Shown: piece by piece, positions 11,617 to 22,247 of the stretch
Layout: the number at the start of each line of letters is the position of its first letter
Numbering within the stretch: the stretch's first letter is position 1
DNA from: Mixophyes australis
Taxonomy: Eukaryota; Chordata; Amphibia; Anura; Limnodynastidae
DNA: 64,000 nt
Assembly: GCA_036250195.1 (NCBI GenBank)
Contig: JAVHZZ010000010.1
Location: 76,317,423-76,381,422, forward strand
Reading direction: 5' to 3'
Notes under the pieces: model-generated
What the model was told of the DNA's origin: nothing
The model's database searches: none
The model's input: only the letters and a program-made list of their open reading frames with translations
Program-made: the position numbers and the translations under genes

Positions 11617-12404
11617 GGTCTAAGTTAATGAGGAAATCAGCAGCACTTGCTGGAGATTTAATCCACCCTCCACTCCCTTTTTTTCCTGGGATAAATAGAT
11701 ATAGCTCAATTCTATACAATAAATATATAGGCACATTAGGGTAGGAAGTTCAAAATCAATGACCAATATGGAACGGGTCAGTTTTGTCAGTGTACATGAA
11801 ACTAATTGCAAGAAACATAGAAATACTAGGACACAGGCACTTGAGTATTGGGGGTTCCATTCCATCTTGTACTTAGGAGTGCTACCCTATTTTTTATTTT
11901 TTTTATAAAGTAAAATAGCTACTCATGTTCCTGTCCTGCACAGGTAATTGGCCAATAACTGCTGTGAGAGGGAGGCAGATGAAATCACCACCTGAATAGG
12001 GAAGTCACTTGCTGCTGACTCACAAAATAGTGAGAGTCAGTAGCAGGTAAGTATAGTTGGCACCAGAATGTGGCTCTGCATATGTTGAGGTTCGCACACT
12101 TACCATTACATGCTGCAAGTTTGCTTTATATCTACACCTCCCTTTTATATTTCTGTTTAAGGAGCAGGTAAATTTACTAGTCACACCCCCGTAGAAGCAG
12201 AACTAAGAATACATTTATGAACTCTCTCAAGTCACATCTTCCAATTTAAAGTGATATTACACAATTACTAAAAAAAAAACGTTTTATACACATTGAGAAA
12301 CTGACTAACTTTAAAAGGGTAAAAAGCCCTCAAGTAAAAACACAAATCAAATGTGATAGATGAGGTGCATTTTATTGAATTGGTAAAGACACAAATTAAA
12401 AACA
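11617..12404. other. Intergenic, nothing recognised
   Basis: No exon-like frame or nameable repeat seen before the G-rich tract at 12405. Confidence 0.4.
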
Positions 12405-12425
12405 GGGGGGGGAGGGGGGGGGGGG
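12405..12425 (+). repeat. G-run
   Basis: Twenty G in 21 bases, interrupted by one A at 12413, adjacent to the Tc1-like relic. Confidence 0.9.
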
Positions 12426-12465
12426 TGTCTGGTAAGTTATGTACTCTGGCCACAGACGCTGCATT

Positions 12466-13567
12466 TATACCAGTCAGTCGCAACATTAAAACCACTGACA
12501 AGTGAAGTGAAACATTCATTATCTTGTTACAATGGCACCTGTCAAGGGGTGAGATATATTAGGCAGCAAGCTAACAGTCAGTCCTTTAAGTTGGTGTGTT
12601 GGAAGCAAGAAAAATTGGCAAGAGTAAGGATCTGAGTGACTGACAAGAGCCAAATTGTGGTGGCTAGACAACTGGGTCAGAGCATCTCCATAACGGCAGG
12701 ATTTGTATCAAAATTGGTACAAGGAAGGACAACCAGTGAACCAGCAACAGGGTAATGGTCACCCAAGGTTCATTGAGGCAACTGGGGAGCGAAGAATAGC
12801 CCATCTGGTCCAATCCCACAGAAGAGCTACTGTAGCACAAATTGTTGAAGAAGTTAATGCTGGGTATGATAGAAAGGTGTCAGAACTAAAAGTGTATTGC
12901 AGCTTGCTGCGTAGCTGCAGACTCGCCAGAGTTCCCATGCTGACCACTGTCGAATGGGAACATGAGCACCAGAAGTAGATCATGGAACAAGGTGGCACGA
13001 TCTGATGAATCATATTTTCATTTACATCATGTGGGTGGCCGGGGGTGTGTGTGTGTGTCGTTTACCTAGGAAAAGTTGGCACCAGGAAGTACTAAGGGAA
13101 GAAGGCGAGCCGGCAGAGGCATTGTTCTGCTCTGAAAACCTTGGGTCCTGGCATTCTTGTGGAAGTTACATTGACGAACTACCTCCCTAAACATTGTTGC
13201 AGACCAAGTACAGTGGTCTCTTTCAGCAGGATAATGCACCCTGGCACAGTGCAAACATTATTCAAGATATGGTTTGAGGCACATGACCGTTCAAGGTGTT
13301 GACTTGGCATCCAAATTCCCAGATCTCAATCCAATCGAGCATCTGTGGCATATACTGAAAAAACAAATCAGAGCCACGGAGGCCCCACCTCGCAAATTTA
13401 CAGGACGGAAGGGATCTTCTGCCAACGTCTTGGTGTCAGATACCACAGGACATCTTCAGATGTCTTGTGGAGACCATGCCTTGATGGGTCAGAGCTGTTT
13501 TGGTGGCACAAGCAGGACCTACACCATATTAAGCAGGTGGTTTTATTGTTGTGGCTAATCGGTGTAT
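12466..13567 (+). mobile_element. Tc1/mariner-like transposon, inactive
   Basis: Inverted ends: tataccagtcagtcgcaaca at the left, and ttgttgtggctaatcggtgt followed by ata at the right. Between them is a decayed Tc1-like transposase on +. An early segment (frame at 12703) reads ERRIAHLVQSHRRATVAQIV, the helix-turn-helix DNA-binding part. Later segments read QQDNAPWHSANIIQD and, near 13319, PDLNPIEHLW, the family's DDE-domain landmarks. Stops and frameshifts separate the pieces, and a (GT)n run near 13030 interrupts them. It encodes no functional product. Confidence 0.85.
12600..13540 (+). pseudogene. Tc1-like transposase pseudogene
   Basis: The transposase remains recognisable only in pieces across at least three frames (see the element entry). 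The intact family protein is about 340 residues with a bipartite HTH and a DDE/D catalytic triad; here the HTH segment and the DNAPWH and NPIEHLW landmarks are in different frames, so no catalytic domain can be made. Confidence 0.8.
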
Positions 13568-14334
13568 ATTAGGTAACCAACATTATTGCAGCTTGCAAGG
13601 TTCTGTAGTGATGCCCAGGCCTGATAAGGATGAATCAAATCATAATCTAGTGACAAAATTATCTTTATTGTCCAATCACCTTCTTATTAACAGAACCCTG
13701 CGACATTGGCATTTTGCATGTGTCACTAATTTATATTTGATCCTGCCATTTGATTTTTCCATGTGTGGCTGGTTTTGGTGAACAGTCTTTACTTGGCTGT
13801 CAAATTTATTGAATAATTAGAACTGTTGCAAGTCACTTGCTTAAAAGCTGCTATAGTCTATTAATGCTGACCCCACATTCCATGTTGATGACTGAAAAGG
13901 CCTCCATACAGCCACTAGGAATATGTGGGATAAAAAAACCTTTCATAGACAGTTCCAGACATTGTTGGATCTGCTGATTCAGGAGACTACATAAACATTT
14001 TAGTAATTTTTGTGTTGGGTGGGAATATTCTTCAACAAGAAAGTTAAATTGCCTTATAAGCTTCAAATATAATCATAACACAGTTACTGTAAAACCTTCA
14101 GTAAGTGAGCACTATTTCTGCAAGTTGTATATCAAAGACCTCAAGCAAAAAGTAAGTGTACACAGGGACAACAACAGAAGTATAAAGTCTTAATAAAAAT
14201 ATGCCGAATGCAATCACTTGACCAGGCTCCAGTATATTTGAGGGGGTGGCGTCATTCCAAGAGGCTGGTTAGCCGCTGTCACACGCACAGTGGCATTCTT
14301 GGAGCAGCGCAATGTGCGTTAGTCAGTGGCTCAC
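13568..14334. other. No confirmed feature; probably intron of the minus-strand gene
   Basis: A minus-strand open stretch at 13851-14066 reads ...QFNFLVEEYSHPTQKLLKCL and has exon-like composition, but I cannot place convincing splice sites at both ends, so it is not called. Confidence 0.35.
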
Positions 14335-14468
14335 CTGCATCTGGATGGTCTCCGCTTGACTAGGGACCGTAAAACACTTGGCTGCAGATCGTCTCTTGCG
14401 ATTTTCATAGGAAACTTCAGCTTTCAACAGATAAAGATCCAAGAGTGCAGAATCCTGCAACAGCAAAC
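14335..14468 (-). CDS. Internal exon of unidentified gene
   Basis: On minus, acceptor gttttatag precedes GTTTGCTG, and a clean donor CAG|GTGAGCC follows. Only one frame is open, entered with two bases over and ending in phase 0. It encodes LLLQDSALLDLYLLKAEVSY then ENRKRRSAAKCFTVPSQAET. The segment is leucine-rich and helical, then basic. Its entry phase fits the exon at 16675-16775, the A left over there joining GT to make serine. I do not recognise the protein. A microtubule or centrosome coiled-coil protein is possible from composition alone, which is weak evidence. Confidence 0.6.
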
Positions 14469-15823
14469 CTATAAAACAAATACTGAATAAACATTTAACC
14501 AGGCATCCTTATATACAGCAAGGAGAAAGTAACTTTTCATTTTAACCCATTACGTTAAATTTCAACAGATGAGAAAATACTTAACAGCAAGAACAAGTCT
14601 ACACTTGCCGTTTTTAAATGTATCTCGGGGATCAGGTTGACCAAGTAAAACGCAGTTACCAAAGTTATAGTGGCAGTGTTTCTTTTTTAATACTAGAATG
14701 TCTGCTCAGCACCATAGCATAAAGTTACCTGTCACCAAACAAGGGATGTAGTATTTAATCTTAAAACATTAATTTGAGTATAACTAAATATCTTATTTTA
14801 TACAAGTAACTTAAAATATGTAAACATTACATAATATATAATTATATTTAGATTGTAATGAGGTCACGACATTTTGAAAGGGTTTTGATTTTGTTTCCTA
14901 ATCCCCCCTACAGTCCGTAAACAAGTTTTGTAAATCACAGCTGATGTGTTTTTAAATAAAAAGGACAACACGGTACTTCTATAAAAAGCTCAAATCAGGG
15001 TCACTCCAGTGACAAAATATATTCACTGGGCAGCTTATAGGTCATTTACCAAAATACCTTTTATTGAGGTTAACCCTGTCAGCAGGTTATTTTTTCTGGA
15101 AATATTAATTATTCCTATTAGAGAGGATCTTCAAATGAGATGTTTCCAAATGCCAACACGTTCATTGTAAAATTAGTCGTCATTGGATCTTTAACACTTT
15201 GCCTGCTCATACCTGCTAATTAAGATGCTAGCAAAGGGCATGTATTGTTATGAACTATAAATATAATTCAGTTGGCACTATTTAAAAATATTACATAACT
15301 GTGAGGACCCAGTACTCGTGCTCTTATTAAACCTATCCAGACACTCGACAGTGAACTTAAATTAAATTTAAACTAATTCATAAATAAGTTTGCCCATAAT
15401 GATGTAGTAGAACTACTTCACTATATATGAGCAGACATGGGACAATGATATCATACTTCAGCAGTTACTACAACTTAACTCAACGAAAGAGACAAGCAAT
15501 TTCTTCATTAAAAGGGAAGATAAATCGAAAGTACTGTGGATTGACTATCAGTAATCAAGGCCGCAAAAAAAAAAAAAAAGTTATCCAATGGGGGGAAAAG
15601 AATTGCATGTTAGATTTCATATGGTTGCCAAGTGTTATGTGATTTTAGAATATGCATTATTGCAGTTATACACTAAAATAACCAGACCTCTTACATGCGT
15701 ATTAAAATATTTCAATGATCGTATTTACTTCCACTGGATTCTTTAAGGATTCCAGGTAAACACACACAGGGCTCCACCTGCATGGCTTGATGCATTGCAA
15801 CCCATGAGTAGCACACTCTGCAA
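14469..15823. other. Probable intron of the minus-strand gene, nothing else seen
   Basis: AT-rich sequence with an A-run near 15565. No repeat or exon recognised. Confidence 0.4.
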
Positions 15824-16004
15824 TAGAGGAGTCCAAACGCAGGCCTCAAGGGCTACCAACAGGTCATGTTTTCTGGATTCCTGTCTGTAGAAACAGGTGG
15901 GATAATTGCTGACCAAATAGAAGAAGGCACCTGTGCATGATTAAAGAAATCCTGAAAACATGAACTGTTGGTAGCCCTTGAGGACTGAGTTTGGAACACC
16001 TCTG
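15824..16004. mobile_element. hAT-type fold-back MITE with perfect 8-bp duplication
   Basis: Arms (tcaagggctaccaacaggtc / gaactgttggtagcccttga) and ends tagaggagtcc / ggaacacctctg are inverted copies. ctctgcaa flanks it exactly at 15816-15823 and 16005-16012. The left end has T where the right implies C, a single decay. Confidence 0.85.
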
Positions 16005-16039
16005 CTCTGCAAGTCATTACTGCTATGACTACCAGTGGG

Positions 16040-16233
16040 CAGGTTTCTCAAACACAGTCTTAAGGGCCGTGACAGTGCAGGTTTTCTGTATCTCTTTGCT
16101 GGAGCACAGGTATATATATATGTTACTGTGTGACACATTATAACAGTTACACAGTTGTACAAATTCATATAATTTGTCACCTCTAAGCCCTGCACTGTTA
16201 GAGGCCCTGAGGACTAGGTTTGGGAAACCCTGG
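16040..16233. mobile_element. Fold-back element, hAT-like
   Basis: Partial inverted arms: caggtttctcaaacacagtc with agggcc...gacagtgcagg at the left, and ccctgcactgttagaggccc ... gtttgggaaaccctg at the right. No target duplication could be confirmed. Sits 35 bp from the element at 15824. Confidence 0.55.
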
Positions 16234-16674
16234 CAACAATCATCTGTTAGAAGTGGCTATCCGATTAAAACTGTCAAATCATTTCTATCCACTCAACTTC
16301 AGAAAAAATAATGCAGTTTTGCCCCCCCTCCCCCTCCCCTAACAATCCACTTCCTAAAAAGTGGTCTCTCTTAAACCTCCCCACCAGCAGTTAACTTGAG
16401 CTGTGTTCCAAGCAGAACCATAGAAAACCGCTAGAGAAATAGCAATGGCAGAAAGATCCATTGCTCTCCATGTCACTCCATCGATCGTGTTCACACAGAC
16501 AGCAGTAAGGTACACAGCTCAGAGGATACAAAGAGATAATGATGCAGTTCTGTTTGGCAGAAAAAGAAAAGTCTGCTTTCATTTGAAATTCAAATAGTTG
16601 TAGTCAACAAAAAAATGTTAACTTCCGACTTCTAAAACGAAGTAAAAATCAGCTCAAAACATTTTAAGACTTAC

Positions 16675-16775
16675 TAAGAGAAGTTGGTTTGGGTAGTGCT
16701 GGTAAGTTTGTTTTTTTTCCTCTTTGTACATGTTGTGGCCCTTCAGTGTGTCCAAAGGCAGTTCTCTTATTTCTG
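16675..16775 (-). CDS. Internal exon of unidentified gene
   Basis: On minus, acceptor gatttctag (or the AG three bases later) precedes this exon, and donor CTTA|GTAAGT follows. The open frame gives RNKRTAFGHTEGPQHVQRGK then KTNLPALPKPTSL, ending with one base over. It is basic, proline-containing and probably disordered. The phase joins the exon at 14335-14468 without a stop. The start phase does not fit exon 1 (18742-18750) directly, so at least one further exon is expected between 16.8 and 18.7 kb. Family not recognised. Confidence 0.55.
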
Positions 16776-16826
16776 CTAGAAATCTTTAACACACAATGCT
16801 TATTGTCCCTATATTTTTGACTCTCA

Positions 16827-17021
16827 GGGGCAGATTCAATTCTTTAAAAAAAAAAAAAAAAATTGCAGCGTAGTGTTCCGCAACGGCTGTAAGACACTAC
16901 ACAGCGTTCTTTTTTAGTGAAAGTACAGCTCACTTTTGCTCGCACCCCAAAAAGATGCGAGCTAAAGTGTTACTTATTACCAGATAAACGGTAATAAAGT
17001 GCAGGCAATTGAATCTGGCCC
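16827..17021. mobile_element. Fold-back MITE, ends GGGCAGATTCAATT
   Basis: The left end ggggcagattcaatt mirrors the right end aattgaatctggccc. The interior has an A-run and cgcaccccaaaaagatgcg. Flanking duplication unclear. It would lie within an intron of the unidentified minus-strand gene. Confidence 0.6.
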
Positions 17022-17043
17022 TCTATGTCCTTATGGTGAGTAA

Positions 17044-17331
17044 GGTGGGTACACACTACAGGTTTTTCAGCCATGTACTCTCCGGCAATGAACTTATCAT
17101 TTGATTTGATTTTTAAACAGCACTAAATATCTCGTTCAATGATGTCTTTCTAATTCTACAGTGTGTGTGCACTCACGACCAGCTGTGTTCATAGATCTCT
17201 ATGGAGTATGCAGAGTCACAATCTTTTTTTAGTCAATAGTTAAAACAGATGGAAGAGCACAGATCTGAAGGCAAATCTTGTACATGAACTGACATGCATC
17301 GGGAGAAAATTTTTATAGTGTGTACCTAACC
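17044..17331 (+). mobile_element. MITE, family GCTGGGTACACAC, internally deleted
   Basis: The left end ggtgggtacacactaca and right end tagtgtgtacctaacc are inverted; the interior gagcacagatctgaagg matches the copy at 6425. TAA flanks both ends. It is shorter than the copies at 6425 and 53130. Confidence 0.7.
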
Positions 17332-17333
17332 TA

Positions 17334-18599
17334 ACATGATAAATAAGGAGTTTACTATAACTGCCATCCACAAGGAAGCAGATAGTGGGCATTATGGCCT
17401 GAACAAACCTCATATCACATAGGTGTTGCTGTTTAAGAATAATAAATTATGGGAGCCCTATGCATTTGTTCACATCGGCTCACGCCCCCAAAGTAAATAC
17501 TGACCTGTATTTATTTTCACAGTTTAACTGCAAAGAATATTTGATTATCAGCGTCTTACATCCCAATACAGTATACAAATGTAAAAGGAATAGAAGGGCA
17601 TATATTACACATATTACTGCACACACAAATTGCAATGGTTCTCACTCTGATAAGTTTGGTGTACCTGCATAGATAGCATGACAAAGTAGTGTAATGTGTT
17701 CTAAAGACGCTTTTTCTCCATGATGCAAGTACACTTGAGGTACATCTCTTGCAGAGTAGTAGAATAGTATTATAGGACTGCTGCACCCACCACATATAGT
17801 CAGTCAGTGACAGCTAGCAGGTCTGTATATAGCAATCCTCAAACACACATTCCATGCACTGATACTGTATCCTGACTTCTGCAGACGCTTTCATTTTACA
17901 GAGCCGACTGGAAACTCCCACATTCCACTGCAGGGGGGCTTGACACGCATGCCAGGCAACATATACATTCATTATAGACATGACAGGAATCCACTTGGTT
18001 TTTTCCTGAGTGGGACTATGCTTAACTCTCACTTTAATTATGAAATAAACTTTCTTTTCTTAATAAGATAAATGTGATACACAGCTATTATCAATACTAA
18101 GTGTTCCTAGAAAGCAAAGTGAAAAGTTGACAATGAAATTAAAAGAAATCACAGTATATATTCATAATTATTCAACACTTGGAAGTTCTGCGAATATTAG
18201 CTGTAACTGTAACTAACTTTGCAGTTTGCTTATGACTAAAACATGCAGTAATACACATTTTCTATAGATATATATTGTAACCTATATAGGGCATGAACAT
18301 GTTTTAAGAAATGGTGTGTGCAGCACAGGAGAACCTTTTGAGCAGGAAATGCAGTAATACCATCTTACATATAAATATTTGGGAATTACAAATACAATAC
18401 CTATAATAGTATTAAGTGTTGTCTATCAAAATATATAACAATATAAAAAACATATAAACAGATAAAGAATATAAAAATGCATGCCACAAAGGATCAAATT
18501 CAATGAAAATATTTTCAAATACATATAACACTACTCACTTATATAGCAATGTTTCTGATTACAGAGATATCACAGTGGAATTAAAGCTGAAAGTTATGT
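17334..18599. other. Probable intron of the minus-strand gene, nothing confirmed
   Basis: AT-rich with several weak splice-like sites on minus. I could not fix the exon expected between exon 1 and the exon at 16.7 kb. Confidence 0.35.
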
Positions 18600-18900
18600 A
18601 GACTGGGATGCATCAAACAGACTGTAAGTTGCAGCTGGAAGAGCCCTGCCCACACCACCTGCCGCCCACAATAGCTTCATCCGCCCTTCTGCCTCTATAG
18701 CTCATATTCCAATCAGACTACAGACTTCTACCTAACCTTACCGCCTCCATTTTCCAAGTAACCAATCAGGGTTGAAGAGGGCGTGTCGCACCCACTCAAC
18801 CCACTCCCATCCTGTTGGTTGAGGTGCGGCGCGTTCGTTTCTGCACGTCTTACTGTGAGGAGTGTACCAATCCTCACCCCACCCATAGGTGTGACCTGAT
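18600..18900 (-). promoter_or_regulatory. GC-richer promoter region of the minus-strand gene
   Basis: Local rise in G+C and CpG against AT-rich surroundings, with CCAAT boxes (plus-strand ccaatca near 18709 and 18770; ATTGG on minus) 20-40 bases from the proposed start codon. No TATA box seen. Inference from composition and position. Confidence 0.5.
18742..18750 (-). CDS. Candidate first coding exon (Met-Glu-Ala)
   Basis: On minus, ATG GAG GCG is followed at once by the donor GTAAGG (18741-18736). The ATG has a strong Kozak context (A at -3, G at +4) and lies in a CCAAT-containing, GC-richer region. It supplies only three codons, phase 0. It is probably the start of the gene whose exons lie at 16675 and 14335. 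The link is inference, since an intermediate exon is missing. Confidence 0.4.
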
Positions 18901-19363
18901 TGCCCTCAATGTGGGTCGATTAAAGAATCCTCCACCTAGGACACGGTATCATCTAGCTAGACGTTGGTTTATCACAAACATAACAACTGCACACTCAGGG
19001 TCTTAATATAATGGATACTCCACTGGTGATGTTATGAATACTAAAAATAGAACCCTCCAATTAGATGGAAGTTTCCAAGCCAGTGGTTCGGCATTTGTGC
19101 CATAAGTACTGTGTCAATGCGCACGTACCCCAGAAGCTGTGTGACGTTGGTGGGCGTGGTTTTACAGAGGGGGGGGGGCGTGATCCAGGAGCCCGGGACA
19201 ATGAAAAACAAATACTTTCGCCTGGTGTGACAGGGGCAGCTGTGGTGTCATTGGAAGGCACACAGCACCTTGTGGCTAATAGGCGATTTGTTTTACAGTG
19301 CGTTTTCGCTGCTGCTTCTTTTGTCAATACGCATCACAATCCGTCATTTAGAAAAGACAGCAG

Positions 19364-19540
19364 GGGGTAAATGTATCAAGCAGAGAGTTTACCGGCGGGT
19401 TTGAAAAGCCAATCAGATTGTAGCTATCATTTCTTTAGTACATTCTACAAAATGATAGCTAGAATCTGATTGGTTGCTATAGGCAACATCTCCACTTTTC
19501 AAACCCGCTGGAAAACTCTCAGCTTGATACATTTACCCCC
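19364..19540. mobile_element. Fold-back MITE, family TTTACTAAGCTGCGGG (variant ends)
   Basis: Arms ggggtaaatgtatcaagc / gcttgatacatttaccccc with inner tgattggttgctataggcaa. CAG flanks both ends (19361-19363, 19541-19543). Shares its core with the copies at 21238, 47283 and 60591. Confidence 0.8.
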
Positions 19541-19741
19541 CAGGATGTTATTACTATTATCGAGATTTGAACGTTAGTTTATTTTGTTTTGGTTTTTAAC
19601 TTCAGAAACTGAATTGTTTTTGTTATAAGATAATTTGTGAGCGCCTCGACAAATATTTAGTAAAATAAGAATAAAACACAAAAGCTTTCGGACAATAATT
19701 TTGGCAGTGGTGCTTATGAGGGATAAACAAACACATTCTAC

Positions 19742-20066
19742 AAGGCTGAAGTTAGCTTCTTTATCATGCTCCAGTTTCTTATTCAGAAAACTTTATTTTT
19801 AAATAATTAAATCAAGTTGTATTACTGATTTAACATTAGATTAATACCAAATGGGGTACCTTACACAAATTGCAATTGTAGTTTGCCTGGCCTAACATAA
19901 ACAGATCCCATTTTGAGTAAGTAGTAGTTTTGCATTGGTTAAATCCCATTGGGCCACACATTTGATAGTGGGAGTCCACAGAGGGTGGCCAGTTACATAC
20001 AACCCACTTGTATTTCGCCTGGCCCAACAAAGTTTGGGGTGTGAAATCAGGTGGCAAAGTGGGCAC
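19742..20066. repeat. Left arm of a diverged long inverted repeat, with internal tandem duplication
   Basis: Segments such as aaggctgaagttagcttctt, taatctaatg (in reverse) and aaatcaggtggcaaagtggg reappear in reverse order and strand at 21790-21976. A unit around gatagtgggagtccacag and agggtggccagttacatac is repeated about 180 bp on (gatagtgggaatctacacag, near 20140). This may be two opposed copies of one old repeat. Confidence 0.6.
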
Positions 20067-20389
20067 AGATACAAATCTGATCATTTTAAACAAGTAGCTG
20101 TAGTTTTGTAAAGGTTAAATCATGTTGGGACACAAATTTGATAGTGGGAATCTACACAGGGTGGTCAGTTACATACAGCCCACTTGTATTTTGCCTGGCC
20201 TAATGAGGCTTAACTCTTGCAAAACTACAGCTACTTATTCAAAATGGTATCTGTACCAAAAGGTCAAATGCCCCCCTAGCAGCAGTGGGCTTCCAGTTGC
20301 AACAGTGCAGCTCACTATATTCATTTTTCCGGCAGGCGATAGGCTGGCAGGGAATCCTGTCCTGCCGCTCTGATTGTGTTTTAACACAA
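20067..20389. other. Second tandem unit and unannotated spacer
   Basis: Begins with the second copy of the tandem unit (tagtttt...gttaaatcatgttggg) and then runs into sequence I do not recognise. Confidence 0.4.
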
Positions 20390-20682
20390 CAGTGGCGGAT
20401 CCACGGGGGGGGGGGGGGGGGGTGAGGCTATCAGGGCAGTCGTGTCCCCCCCTAGCAGGTGCTTGCTGCCGGCGGCTGGTCACTATGTGCAGGTCCGTTT
20501 GGCAGAGACAGGGAGAGTGTGCTGCCCGGCTGCTCTGCCCAATTGTGATTTCAAAACAATTAGAGCGGCACCTGTCTGCCTAACGGACCTGCACATAGTG
20601 TGCAGCCGCCGGCAGCCTTAGCTGTCAAAAAGGGGACAAGGACTAAATCGCCCTGGTAAAATTATTGTCTAGATGCGCCCTG
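20390..20682. mobile_element. hAT-like MITE with G-run and a large hairpin
   Basis: Starts cagtggcggatcca, ends gatgcgccctg. Flanked by taacacaa (left) and taactcaa (right), 7 of 8 identical. Inside, a G-run (20405-20422) and a roughly 45-bp inverted repeat (ctgccggcggctgg...gtgcaggtccgt / acggacctgcac...cagccgccggcag). Confidence 0.7.
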
Positions 20683-20690
20683 TAACTCAA

Positions 20691-21237
20691 TCAGTGTGGG
20701 CGAGCAGCATTATCTGTAACAACAAGAACTGGAAGAAAAAGAGAAGAATGACCATATGGGGCACTCGTAATAGAAAGAAAACAATGTATTGTATTTAAAT
20801 GTAATAAATTCTGTTAAATAAATCTTTATTATATATTTTATTAAGACATCTAGTAGCGAAATATTAAAAGTTGCAATTGAAACACACACTGGATTTAATG
20901 TAAATACTGTTAAAAAGATAATAATTAATGGTCTGGCCGCAACGCTGCTCTGGATTGCTTATTATACTGATCTACTGTACCAGGTTGTGTGCCATTTATA
21001 ACAAGTATAGGTATTATTTCATAACCTTTCAACACGTAAATAGATCATCTTATTTAATACAATAAGAACATAAAGATTAACACTGCTGGTCGTTGTTAAT
21101 AGCAACTTGATGGGCTAATTAAATTCCTAACATTGCCCACTAAAATCTGCAGATTCTGGACTGGAATTTATGCCCTATAATGCTGTTGTAGAGATAATTC
21201 CCCTTATGTTCAGGTTCTCTTTATCTAATGACGCTAA
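20691..21237. other. Intergenic, nothing recognised
   Basis: AT-rich spacer between two MITEs. No feature seen. Confidence 0.45.
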
Positions 21238-21412
21238 GGGCTAGATTTACTAAGCTGCGGGTTTGAAAAAGTGGAGATGTTGCCTATAGCAACCAATCAG
21301 ATTCTAGCTGTCATTTTGTAAAAAGTACTAAATAAATGAAAGCTAGAATCTGATTGGTTGCTATAGGCAACATCCCCACTTTTTCAAACCCGCAGCTTAG
21401 TAAATCTAGCCC
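21238..21412. mobile_element. Fold-back MITE, family TTTACTAAGCTGCGGG
   Basis: Almost perfect palindrome: gggctagatttactaagctg / cagcttagtaaatctagccc, with inner arms gcctatagcaaccaatcag / ctgattggttgctataggc. TAA flanks both sides. The best-preserved copy along with 60591. Confidence 0.88.
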
Positions 21413-21701
21413 TAAGTCTCCTATCCACATTCTAATATCATGAATGTAGACTGGTTAGGTATCACAAAACCTCCACCTTCAGGGCCGTTATTGGGATTAA
21501 CCCACTGAGAGGTTAATGTTAATTAACTAACATTTTATATAAGCCGATGTGCCTCCCTTTACCTCAACCAGCGCTAACATGCCCTAGCAATATACAGGGC
21601 AAATAGACCAACGACTAATTAAATACTTTCTGCTTTAGTTATTACAATTTCACAAAGATTGAAAGTGCCAGAGCAGCGATCGCGGCATCCGTCGACGCGC
21701 G

Positions 21702-21741
21702 TTTCGCTATTAGCTTTGCCTAGTCAAAGCTAATAGCGAAA
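21702..21741 (-). other. Hairpin motif ending GAAACGCG (copy f)
   Basis: A perfect 17-bp stem (TTTCGCTATTAGCTTTG / its reverse complement) with a 6-base loop. On minus the 3' strand ends in GCGAAACGCG. Related in position and ending to five other motif copies in the window, but with a much longer stem; membership is tentative. Confidence 0.45.
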
Positions 21742-21789
21742 GAAAGGGGGAGGAGCACAGATTGTCACTGCCTAAAAAAATATTCTAGG

Positions 21790-21976
21790 TCTGTCGCTGA
21801 CCTGTACCCACTTTGCCACCTGATTTCATGCTCTAACCCATGTTGGGCCAGGCTAAATACAATTTCAAATTGTGTAAGGGACACCCTTTAGTGTTAATCT
21901 AATGTCAAATCAGTAATCCAACTTGATTTAATCCTGTAAAAATAAAAGTTTTCTAAATAAGAAGCAAACTTCAGCC
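21790..21976. repeat. Right arm of a diverged long inverted repeat
   Basis: Reverse-strand counterpart of 19742-20066: ccactttgccacctgatttc, ttgtgtaaggg, taatctaatgtcaaatcagt and aaacttcagcct match it in opposite orientation. Confidence 0.6.
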
Positions 21977-22247
21977 TCGTCACATTTGAGTAAGAATTAC
22001 CACACAAAAAACATGATTATTTTAGGGGTCTATTTATGAAGTCTTAAACTGTTTCTGCTTGGTTTAGGCATTTTTTAGTATCCAGGCTATGTAACAAAAG
22101 CCTAATATAGGAGATATCAGTTATTTCCTGCATTAGGCTAGCTATAGCAGAATACTACAGTCCCCATAGTTATCAATGGGGATTGTTGTGTTGACCAATT
22201 TACCAAGCTCCAAAAAGCTTAGTTGATGATGGCGTTCGCATGTATAG

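Noticed and set aside
13851..14066. Minus open frame as another exon of the unidentified gene
   Set aside because: Exon-like residues, but no acceptor and donor pair of acceptable quality with matching phase.
19065..19370. Overlapping open frames on both strands near 19.1-19.4 kb
   Set aside because: GC-rich patch gives chance frames; no splice context, no domain.
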